The notes below the pieces were generated by a model. It searched no databases and was not told where the DNA came from. It saw nothing but the letters and a program-made list of their open reading frames with translations. The position numbers and the translations under genes were made by a program. A stretch of 64,000 nt of DNA from assembly GCA_033964015.1 (NCBI GenBank), contig CM066919.1:744001-808000 (forward strand). Direction: 5' to 3'. Shown piece after piece: positions 35,101-47,100 of this stretch. How positions within the stretch are numbered: position 1 is the stretch's first letter; each line of letters starts with the position of its first letter. This DNA is from Scolanthus callimorphus (taxonomy: Eukaryota; Cnidaria; Anthozoa; Actiniaria; Edwardsiidae).

Positions 35101-38100
35101 AATAATTCCTGATACAATGCAGCTACACCAACTTGAGTTACCATATACAAAAATTGAAGTTTGGTAAATTTACCTTTGCTAGTAAGTAATGAATTTTCAG
35201 ATAATAAATCTCATAAAGGTCCATCCTTCCATGCTATCTGTCATTGTCTTTTAGGGGTTAAATTTGTGCCCATGGTATCTTTCATGGCTTTTTGTGCCAA
35301 AACCATGCTTTTTTCAAAATAGTTTTTATTTAATATTTAATTTTGCCATCACTTTGTTCCAACATTTCAGACATCCACTCCTGTTTTCATTTTAGATGGC
35401 AAAATTTTGGATCTGTTGAAGGAGTTCTACGGCAATATCCTAGCAGCGAATGGCAGACAAACTTTGCTGGGTTCCATATTGATTATGACCCTCGTATGAG
35501 GCCCTGGTATATTGGTGCCACATCAGGGCCAAAAGACATTGTCATTGTCCTGGATTGCAGTCTATCTATGAAGGGCAAGAGACTACGCATGGCTAAGGAA
35601 GTCGCCAAGACTGTCCTCAACACCCTTACCAAGCAGGACTTTGTCAATGTCATATGTGGACATGCTAGTAATTGGGATGAAGTGGGAAAGTAAGTTTAGT
35701 ATGACTTTCTCAAAGTCCTTTGAAATTTCTTCTTGCTTTTTTAGTATCCTTACTAGAGAGGTCAACTTGTGGCAAGTCTAGGATCATCCCTGTCTGAGAA
35801 AATGCAATGGCCTAACCATTTGCAGATTTTTCTGGCACTATCTAATGCAATTGTTTCAAAGCCTCTGAACTCCCAGCCTCCTGCACTTTACACATTATGT
35901 GTATTATTACATTGTAATCCCACTAATACTGTTTCCTTAGATGGTACAAATATGACACAGAAGTTTTGAGTTGCCAAAAAGACAGACTTGTCCCAGCTTC
36001 CACTTCTCACAAGAAAGACTTGATAGAGAAGATTGACAATCTTCAAGCTGGGGGAACTAGTGAACTGAAGTGAGTGTTTCAATAAATCCTATAATCCATT
36101 AAAACTGAACTTCACTAAGAACTCTTTATAACGATGTGGTTACCACATTTTACATGGACTGCTGCAATGGTAGTTTATTTATTTATTTATTTTCATTTAT
36201 TTATTTTGTTTACCAATAAGTGGAAATACTCATTCAATTACATTTGTTTGTTTGTTTGTTTATTTTTGCCATTACAATATAAATACAAAAATAATGTTAC
36301 ATAATATAGGGGCAAGGGAGCCCAAAGGAAACCAAGAGGTTTATGAGAATGGGCACCCTCATAAGATAATGTGTGGTTCCAGAAAATATCCGTACCCCCT
36401 CCACGGAAGGGTGTTGAAAAGTGATCCCCCCACCCCTCTGGAATTTCCAGGGAAAAATACAGTGTTTTTATGGAAATGATCAGGTAAATTGACCCCTCCG
36501 GAATTTCCATTGCCCTTCCGTAGGGGGGATATGGATAATTTCTGGAACCACACAATACAAACTATATATGAGGGGGTTGGTGCAAGAACGACCTAAGTGA
36601 CGATTTGGACTGTTTTTCGATTTTTGACAAACAAACTGCGGAAACATTGTTAAAATAGCCTAAAACTAGCCTCTCTGCATTTTCCCCAAAAAAATCGCCA
36701 CTAGATTGCTGTTAAAACGGTGTTTTCCCTTTTTCAAGCGCAAAGCATTATGGGTAAAACTGTAAAAAAATGACAGCACTTTGTCCCTAGCCCCAGTTTT
36801 AGATATTTTTTTATAAGTGCCTAGTCACTCGCACCTGTCAACTGAATATTGCGCCGAATGCATTCTTTTGGATTCAAAACTAACCCAAATTGTCTTGACA
36901 GTGCAGAAATTCTGCTACAGAACAACAGAGAAGCTTCATAATACTCAAAGAGTCATCACACGGCCTGCCAAATTCTTTGTGACTCGATTTTGCTCGTAAA
37001 ATGTGCTCCTCACTCGTGAGTTCTTCCACAAGTTTGTCTCTACCGACTTTTGTTTGCTTTATGATGCAAGCAAAGCGGCTCCTGTAGTAGAAAATGACTT
37101 GAAAAAAGCGCTTATAAAGCGAATTCATGGCTCGCTCTCTGTTCGACAAGCGAAACCAAGAATCCAACTGTCTTCACTGAAACGGGTGAGCCCTTAGTCT
37201 TTACAAGCAGCGGGTTTTTTTTGGGGGGGGGGGGGGGGGGGGCAGGAGGCCTTCTTCTTTCTTTTTTTCAAGTGGAAGAACAAAATAACATTGCAAAATA
37301 AGCGAAATTACAGAAACAAATTCGGGCTACAAAGGGTTAACAATGCGCCAGGTAGGATGAAAAGCTCTTTTGTATTCAAAACAATAGACAAATCTATGCG
37401 ATTTTATAGCAAAAACCCCTAGGCTTACCGCCAGTTTTAGGGTTAGGTTAGCCTTCGGGTTAGATTTAAGTTCGGGTTAGATTGAGTTTAGGGTTTAGGG
37501 TTTAGGCTAAGGCCGGTTTACATCGTTCTCGGCGCGATTTTTAGGAAAAACTTAGACTATTTGAACATGATTTGCGCAGTCTGAATAGTCACTTAGGTCC
37601 ACTGGTTAGAGGCCGTTTTACAGCGTTCTCGCGGCGTTTTTTTTTTTGGGAAAATGCAGAGAGGCTAGTTTTAGGCTATTTTAACAATGTTTCCGCAGTT
37701 TGTTTGTCAAAAATAAAAAAATCGAAAAACAGTCCAAATCGTCACTTAGGTCGTTCTTGCACCAACCCCCCCATATAATGTTCACTAAGGACGTGCAAAA
37801 TACAAAAAGATAAAGTATGAATTAGGATAAAAATCAGCAAGCACAAGACAAAACAAGCACAGGATGCCACGAAAGCAATAAGTATACAAAGGGAAAGGCT
37901 AAGTTAAAAGAAATGTTTTTCTTTTTCTTTTTTCTTACATGGGGATCACACAAGCATAGGCGGGGACACCACAACAGTATACATCACTTACTGTGGGCCT
38001 GGAGTGAAAAATAACGGGGGCAATATAATGGGGCTGGCTAGACAAAGCAGGGTGTTGCATTTAAGGCAAACAGATTTTCATGTACGGAATTTTCCATGTC

Positions 38101-41100
38101 AATCATACGTAGAAATAGTAAGCAATGATTTGAACTGGCTGAGCCTGAGGAACTTCTGATTTTGGAAGTTCGGCATTTTTTAGGCCGAGAGTTAATTACA
38201 TTGCTCCTCTTTTGAAAAGAGGAGGCTATCGTTTTACTCCTCTTTTGAAAAGAGGAGGCTATTGTTTTACTCCTCTTTTGAAAATAGGAGGCTATTGTTT
38301 TACTCCTCTTTTGAAAAGAGGAGGCTATTGTTTTTACTCCTCTTTTGAAAAGAGGAGGCTATTGTTTTACTCCTCTTTTGAAAAGAGGAGGCTATCGTTT
38401 TACTCCTCTTTTGAAAAGAGGAGGCTATTGTTTTACTCCTCTTTTGAAAAGAGGAGGCTATTGTTTTACTCCTCTTTTGAAAAGAGGAGGCTATTGTTTT
38501 ACTCCTCTTTTGAAAAGAGGAGGCTATTGTTTTTGCTCCTCTTTTGAAAAGAGGAGGCTATCGTTTTACTCCTCTTTTGAAAAGAGGAGGCTATTGTTTT
38601 ACTCCTCTTTTGAAAAGAGGAGGCTATTGTTTTACTACTCTTTTGAAAAGAGGAGGCTATTTTACTCCTCTTTTGAAAAGAGGAGGCTATTGTTTTACTG
38701 CTCTTTTGAAAAGAGGAGGCTATTGTTTTTACTCCTTTTGAAAAGAGGAGGCTATTGTTTTTACTCCTCTTTTGAAAAGAGGAGGCTATTGTTTTTACTC
38801 CTGTTTTGAAAAGAGGAGGCTATTGTTTTACTCCTCCTCCTCTTTTGGAAGGAGGATGCGCCATTGTTTTCTACTCCTTCTAATGTTGGCAGGAGTGGAA
38901 GTGTTATGATCTTCCAGTTTTTGAAGGAGTAGGTATTTCAGATCAAAGTAGTCGCGTAACCAGAGCTATATCCGGTCATCGCTCTCAAACCCGGCTTCTC
39001 AGCGAATAAAAAGTGTAGATAAAGATGAATATCCCTTACAAACTTGGCCCTCGTGGTTATCATGCTTGTGTCACCCAGTACCGCGGAAAAATTCGAATTC
39101 ATATAAGAAAATTTATCGAAACTCCGGTCCAGAAAATTCCTACCAAGGATGGTCTTGTTTTAAAAGAGGAAGAGTTCTTCGATATGATAACAGTGACGCA
39201 TGACGTGAGGGAGATGGTACAAGAGCCCTGCTTCGTCGAGGGGCTTTATGATATTAAATACAAGTTGGGGCATCGTGGCTACTGGGTCTGGGTTCAACGG
39301 TTTCGTGGCAAGACTCGAACTCGAATCCACATACGTAAATTCATTGAGATTCAAGGGAAAATGATCCCTACCAAGGATGGCCTCACGTTAACCAAGGAAG
39401 AATTTTTTAAACTGTTGTGTGCAACGATGGAAGAGGCTGTGTACGATTTTCAGCGCCTTGCCGAAGAGGGCTCGGATAACGAATGTGATCTCCCCTGACT
39501 GGATCAAGATAGATTCAACCTCCAATTACATACATTATAATTATATACATGTCCTCTAACATGTATAACCTATATCAACCACAGCGTCCAATTTTACAAC
39601 GCCAAGATGCTGTCCTAGAAACGACTGGTTTGAAAGGAGTAGAAAAGCTGATAAATCCTGAGGCACGTGTCGATGACAGCAGTTCAGAACAAAAACGTTT
39701 TGTCAAATCACCATAGGAGAAATAGATAAAGACACGCGCCATGTAGAAAACTACTGTGGATGAAAAATATCGACAAAAACGAACCACTGCGCTTAATATG
39801 AATCCCAGCCCGCTGTACAGTATTTTTTTATCTTTGAATGTATCATTGCCTTTCAATAAAATCATGTTTTACTCATTATAAAAGTAGCTGCTACTTGGAT
39901 TTTGTTTCCAAATATCAAATTCACTATTTCATCGTGGCATGGTTAGACAGTTCACACACAAAGGACTATATTTTAATCTTGGTGGGGCTGTTAGACTGGC
40001 CACGCACAAATACACATGTGTACAATATGTAAAACCCTTTATTACGATATATGAAAATACTGGCTATATGATTCAGCCTTAACTTTGATCACTAGTATTC
40101 TTGACTTCGCGCAGTGTTTTCCTCTTTTCTTTTTTCGTGTTATAATCATAATAAATCATAAAATCGCAGAATACCGCCCTTCCAAGCTCTTCACATAGGG
40201 GAATGCTTTTGACAAACAAGGCATTCGTAGAGGTTGTCTTTTTCATAACATCCGGCGACTGTATCTTGCCACAAGCACTTTCAACACTCAGTAATGTCGA
40301 TGAGAAGAGTTGTTCCCTCCACAATGACTGCATAAACCATAGACCGAGAGTTTTACCCGAGACTCCATCTCTCTCTTGACTCTTTTCTTCGTCACTGGAT
40401 GGCTCAGTTTCCTCATCGCTGGATTGTTCTCTCGTCATAGTCACTAGATTGGTCAATTTCTTCATAACTCTCATCATTTCATCGTGTCGTCGCTAGACTG
40501 TTCGTTTTGCTTGTCCCTTTCGTACGTTATTATGTATATCGCTCAAAGATGCTTTGTTACGGATTTATCTCTTATCAATATTTAATTCTGCCAGTCCCTC
40601 GAGACTTGAAACCTCTTGGAGGTGATTATATATCTTTCTTGAAAGGAAGCAATATAAAATATAAACATCCAGCGAACTCAGTGGGTGCAGACCTTACTCG
40701 AGCATGCGCAAAAACGATCTCACCCCCACCATACGCCATCTCGTTCCCAGAGCTCCCCGGCACGTCGCCTCGAAAGGGAGGATCTGGTAACATCCATTTG
40801 AGGGCGTTATCTGATTGGCTGAAACAGCGCGCATGTGTACATAGACCTAGCTTAATATCTGTCAAAATAACGTTTCCTAGTCGCCGTCTCAACCATTGCC
40901 TTCGACTTGAACGCATAGAAACGTGAGGCATAAAAAATCACCATATTTTCTTTTACGCATGCGTCGGTGGCTAGTGTTACCAGAGCCTCCACGCGAGGTG
41001 ACGAGCACGGGAGCACTGGGTACGAGAATGCCTCAGCGTATAGTCTGGTGCTATTCCCAGTGGCAACCTGCCTACACCGCCTTAAAGTACCAGAAATTGA

Positions 41101-44100
41101 ATTCGAAAAAGGAATCCCAAACAACATTGAGCAAAACACATACCTTGACATCAATTGTATTGTATTGTAATATCCGTATCTCCGTATCTCAGATGATTGA
41201 AACTGGAAATAACAATTGTTCACAAAGGAATCCCATCACAGAAGTCTGTGATTTACGTCGTACAAAACCTCCTTCTCTCCAGAGAAGCGGCGCTTGACAA
41301 AGCTGCACGACAAAATTGATGATATCCTTCAAAGTCAAAGTATGGGTGCAGGTGGAAAGATACAAGCAGCTCCATTTGTTGCGAATGCAGCACACTAACT
41401 CCGAATTATCCCATTTTCATCACCCGAGTCAACTACTATACCCTACTCGACAAAGGCTGCAGAATCTCCAAAGAATTCCTTTGTTCCGCCGACACCGACA
41501 TTCCAGAAGTAACCTTGACGAAAATAGAAAGAATAGAAAACAATAGCCTCCTCCTTCGTAAAGATTAGAAGGAGGCGAACACAAATCCTTGGCAACGGCA
41601 CATTATGAATTTCCTTTCAAAAATTAGCAATCTCTTTCAAAAACGCCCAATTCGGCCCCTTATGAACTACTTGCAAATCAGGAAATAAACATACTGTAAT
41701 TTTATTACGAATTTTAAAGCATGGTTCGTTATACATGTGTCGTTGGAAATGTCTGTACTGTGACGCAATTCTGAACAAAATTCATGGCATGTTACTTCTC
41801 CCAATCACAGGGCAGCCTTCAAGAAGGCGTTTGAGCTTCTGAAAGGCAGAGCTAAGACCGGGTGTCAGAGTATAATCATATTTGTGACTGATGGTGAGGA
41901 TAGTGACGGGGACCCTGTGCGCTGTGGCCAGGGCTACTATACCAGGAGTGGGTATGTTCCTGGACAGCTGTGCAAGTATGACTGGGCTAAGGTCTGGAAT
42001 GAGGTCAAGGCGATTAATAAGTACATGAACCCAAAGGTAAGCCATCCTATCTCCGTATTACTACTGTCATTGTACTTACGTATTCGTCACTCGAGAAAAG
42101 CGCGCGCAAAAAAAAAACAGCTGAACCAATCAGATTATTGCTTCGTTTTGCCTAGTACATTCACCTGGCTTCCCTCTGAACGAAAACCAGACAACGTCAC
42201 GACAGAAAGCCAGGCTACTGCACTAGGCGAGACAGGGCAACAATCTGATTGGCTCATAAGGATTGACAGGCGGAACAGAAAAGCCAAATCAAATCGATGC
42301 TTTGTAAAAGCGGGTCTCAATTCAACGACTTTAGCTGTGATTCCCTGTGATACAGTAACGTTTTCCTGGGCGAGTAATTCTTATAAATTTACATAATAAA
42401 CTGATATATTTCTATATATTATTATTTGGTTTGAGGATATTTTTTCGCGTCTTCTCGGATAAGATCGGACATAAGATCGTAGGTCCCGTCTTTCACATGC
42501 ACTACACTAACCTGAACCCCAGGGACGTTAAAGAACCGCTAGGACGCGGGAGTGACCATCCTCAGTGTCTGTGCTTATGGTCATTGGCACCGTGAGATCC
42601 TGCGTAATTGAGCTTACGGGAGAGTCGGTCACTATACATTTTCAATTGCATTTTTGTATGTTTTAACGAATTATTTTAATATTTAACCATCAACTGTTTA
42701 TTTCAGACCCGTATTTTTCGTACCTGACTAATGACAAAAGAGAAGAATTCCCCGGCAAACTGGCATGCGACAACAATGGATACATGAAGAAACTTGTCGA
42801 CAGTGAAAACATTATCTCCCAAATGGAGGACTATTACAGTTTCCTGGCCTCTAATACTATCAGTATCAGTAACGTGACTTGGACAGCTCCTTATCTGGAC
42901 GCCTCTGGACTGGGATTAATGGTTACCGTAGCAATGCCAGTCAACAGTAAACTTACAAACAGGTACAATTGAATGAACGAGATCTCAGGGCTGGAAATTG
43001 CGACTAGGTGGGATTAATGGTTACCGTAGCAATGCCGGTCAACAGTAAACTTACAAACAGGTACAATTGAATGAACGAGATCTCAGGGCTGGAAATTGCG
43101 ACTAGGTGGGATTAATGGTTACCGTAGCAATGCCGGTCAACAGTAAACTTACAAACAGGTACAATTGAATGAGCGAGATCTCAGGGCTGGAAATTGCGAC
43201 TAGGTGGGATTAATGGTTACCGTAGCAATGCCGGTCAACAGTAAACTTACAAACAGGTACAATTGAATGAGCGAGATCTCAGGGCTGGAAATTGCGACTA
43301 GGTGGGATTAATGGTTACCGTAGCAATGCCGGTCAACAGTAAACTTACAAACAGGTACAATTGAATGAGCGAGATCTCAGGGCTGGAAATTGCGACTAGG
43401 TGGGATTAATGGTTACCGTAGCAATGCCGGTCAACAGTAAACTTACAAACAGGTACAATTGAATGAGCGAGATCTCAGGGCTGGAAATTGCGACTAGGTG
43501 GGATTAATGGTTACCGTAGCAATGCCGGTCAACAGTAAACTTACAAACAGGTACAATTGAATGAGCGAGATCTCAGGGCTGAAAATTGCGACTAGGTGGG
43601 ATTAATGGTTACCGTAGCAATGCCGGTCAACAGTAAACTTACAAACAGGTACAATTGAATGAGCGAGATCTCAGGGCTGGAAATTGCGACTAGGTGGGAT
43701 TAATGGTTACCGTAGCAATGCCGGTCAACAGTAAACTTACAAACAGGTACAATTGAATGAGCGAGATCTCAGGGCTGGAAATTGCGACTAGGTGGGATTA
43801 ATGGTTACCGTAGCAATGCCGGTCAACAGTAAACTTACAAACAGGTACAATTGAATGAGCGAGATCTCAGGGCTGGAAATTGCGACTAGGTGGGATTAAT
43901 GGTTACCGTAGCAATGCCGGTCAACAGTAAACTAACAAACAGGTACAATTGAATGAGCGAGATCTCAGGGCTAGAAATTGCGACTAGGTGGTCGCCTCTC
44001 GGCGACTAAAACTTAACGCCAGCTGGCGACCAAATATTTTGGTAGTCTTTTCAGGCTTGACGCCACCTGGCGACCAAAATCTGTTCAGGCGACCAGTGTT

Positions 44101-47100
44101 TGGCATTTGGACGCCAGCTGGTAACTAAGAAAAACAGTTAATTTCCAGCCCTGGATCCATCGAGACGCTAGATTCTAATGACAATGTTACAGTATTATTA
44201 TATTCTGCTTTGTTCCTTTTGTTGTTTGTTTTGCTATTTGCTTGTTTGGTCGCTTGTTTACTTTTCTGTACGTTTATCTGTTTGTTTGCTAGTTGTTTGA
44301 TAAGTTAGTTTGTTTGGTCGTTTGTTTGTTTATTTGTTTGTTTGCTGCCTTGTGTGTTTGTTTCTTTGTCTGTTTGCTTGTCTATTTGTTCATGTGTTTT
44401 GTCTATTTGTTCATTTGTTTATCTGATTTCTGTTTGTCCATTTGTATGTTTGTTTGCTTGCTTGTCGGTTTTTGTTTGCCTGCTTGTCTGTCATATGCGT
44501 TCGTTAGTTAATTGGTCGCTTGTTTGCTTGTCTGTTTTGCTTTTTTGTTTGTTTGGTTGTCCTATTGTTCTGTTTCTTGTCACTGGTCTCATGGGAGATA
44601 TTGTCGCCATATCGTACCCATTTGACTTTGCAAAGGATCATGGCATCACATTAGACCTCCTCTAACTATTCAAAACCAAATAATTGAATAGTACAAATAT
44701 TGGCCAATATTTTGTTGTCGTCACCTACATGTATGGTTTGTCTCTATCTCAGGACTATAGGTGTGGTCGGTATAGACGCGACATTAGAGGAAATCGAGAA
44801 TATTTTGTTGAACGACCAATGGGGCTCCGCCTATGCCTTTCTGATCAACGACGAGGGAGAAACCATCTTCCATCCACTCTTGCGACCAAGTACCGAGGTG
44901 CGACAAACGTTTGTATAGGACATAGCGACATAAGCATTTTTGTCGCAAAAAACACCATTAGTCGTAATTTGAAGGCATGAAACATCTTGATGGCGCTCCA
45001 TGGCATTTGTCAACATTAAACTTGGGATTATTTGAGCCCCTTTAGCGCCCCGTCAGACAAGGCCTCTTTCCCTTAGACGTAATGTTCACGTAATGTTCAC
45101 ACGTGGCATTCCCATGAGTATTCTTTCTTTGTTTTTCTGCTACGCACCGAAGGATACATGAATATGGAAGCATCCCAAACAAAGAAAGATTATTCAAATG
45201 AATGCCACGTGATCTGAAATTGGACATATACGCCCAAGCCGAGGGGGTCTATTAGCCATCAGAAAAGAAACGGGTAAATCTAAACATTTTGAATATGCTA
45301 GCTTAAGAATCTGGTCGCACAGTTCCGACTTGAGTTCCGACTAAAACTGATTGTTTTAGGCGCAAAATTAATTTAATCGCAATATAGTGATTTTGTGAAC
45401 CCTGTATTTACGGACGTTCCGCACATAAAAGAGTGCAAGCAGTCATCCTTGTAACGTATTTCCTTCGTTTCTGTCCAGCTGGTAGATGACCCGATTTTCA
45501 TCCAGATCAGCGATTTGGAGCAGCGTCATGGTAGTCCTAAAGACTTCAGCAAGGTCCAGACAGCTATGATCGACGGCAAAACAGGATCGCTCAGAATAGA
45601 GGACGCTATACGCAGCATACCGAAAGGTAAGTACGGCAAAACAGGATTACTCATAATAGAGGACGCTATACGCAGCATACCGAAAGGTAAGTACGGCAAA
45701 ACAGGATTACTCATAATAGAGGACGCTATACGCAGCATACCGAAAGGTAAGTACGGCAAAACAGGATTACTCATAATAGAGGACGCTATTCGCAGCATAC
45801 CGAAAGGTTAGTACGGCAAAACAGGATTACTCATAATAGAGGACGCTATACGCAGCATACCGAAAGGTAAGTACGGCAAAACAGGATCGCTTAGAATAGA
45901 GGACGCTATACGCAGCATACCCAAAGGTAAGTAGAACAGGTTCACTCAATGTAGGGCTTTTCATGTGACGTCACGTTCCTGTAACGTCGCGCTTCTACCA
46001 CAGGAAGCCCGCCTAGAACGCGAGGGACTAGTCTGTCTAGTGCCATGATTTTGGGGTTATTATCGTGTGTTGTCGAGGGGATGGAATTGGATTGCGAATT
46101 GGTATTTTCTTGTCGCTGATTAAAGCTCTTTGACGTTTGTTGTTCATACAGGTGATTTCCAAGATGGTGTGGTACTGGTCACCATTCCCTCCACGTATTT
46201 CTACACATCAATCAAAGACTCCGTTTACGCGTTTGCCTTTAATCTAGCGGACTCCGATAAAGAGTTCAGACGGCCTCTTCGACCTAATGATACGTCGGAT
46301 AGTCAAGTTATATACTATAGCCATATTGAGGCGTATAACTTGACTGATGTGAGAAAGGTATGTAATGGACAGACAGACAGACAGACTAGCTGGCAGACTA
46401 GTGACGGATTCAGAAATTTGGGAAGGGAGGGGCACATCACCCAAGGCCACCCAAGTTTTCAGTGTGATTTCACGCAGGCTTTGAGAGGTTTTGAACTAGC
46501 TAGGCTTCAAAACCAAATTACCCACCATAAAATGCAAACGAAACTTAGAGAATGTTCATGCGCCTCTCTTATCACTGTATGCATTGCTACGCGACCTCAA
46601 AATTCACTGTTGCTATGGAAGATTGGCGATTTTTAGCTGTCAATCAAAACCAAAACGCTGGATTCGGCTACATTGATTGCAAAATCAACTAAAATTATTG
46701 TAAGCTATCCTTTGGCTTTCTGGCCTAGAATTATTAACTTTCTTGCTCAAGGAAATTGACATTACAATTCCTTTGCTGAGAATCGCCAATCGCAACAGTC
46801 AATTTTGAGGTCGCGTAGCAATGGATACGGTGGTAAGAAGTTTGATGGTCGGAATCCAACAGGCAGTATGATGCAGTATGACGCAGTATGACGCAGTATG
46901 ATACAGTATGACACAGTATGACGCAGTATGACGCAGTAGTATGACGCTGTATGACGCAGTATGACACAGAATGACGGAGTATGACGCAGTATGACGCAGT
47001 ATGACACAGTATGACGCAGTATGACGCAGTATGACACAGTATGACACAGAATGGCGTTCGGGGTGTAAAGTGGAAGTTTACAGAATAGTCCAGTTTCGAA

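Noticed and set aside
38212..38809. Two overlapping long ORFs with an 11-residue KRGGYCFTPLL-type repeat
   Set aside because: They are produced by the 33 bp minisatellite, which stays open in more than one frame; no start context, splice signal or domain.
38199..38850. CRISPR array (also considered for the 98, 60, 55 and 114 bp arrays)
   Set aside because: Units are directly adjacent with conserved spacers, in an intron-bearing animal-type genome; no cas genes.
40507..41546. Several plus and minus ORFs of 65-139 codons, including an apparent acceptor CTCTCCAG at about 41281
   Set aside because: Many overlap the MITE at 40737-41030 or each other as shadows; the frame after the acceptor stops after about 38 codons without a domain.
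44293..44665. Cysteine/leucine-rich ORFs (CLFVCLFVC)
   Set aside because: Translation of the TTTG simple repeat.
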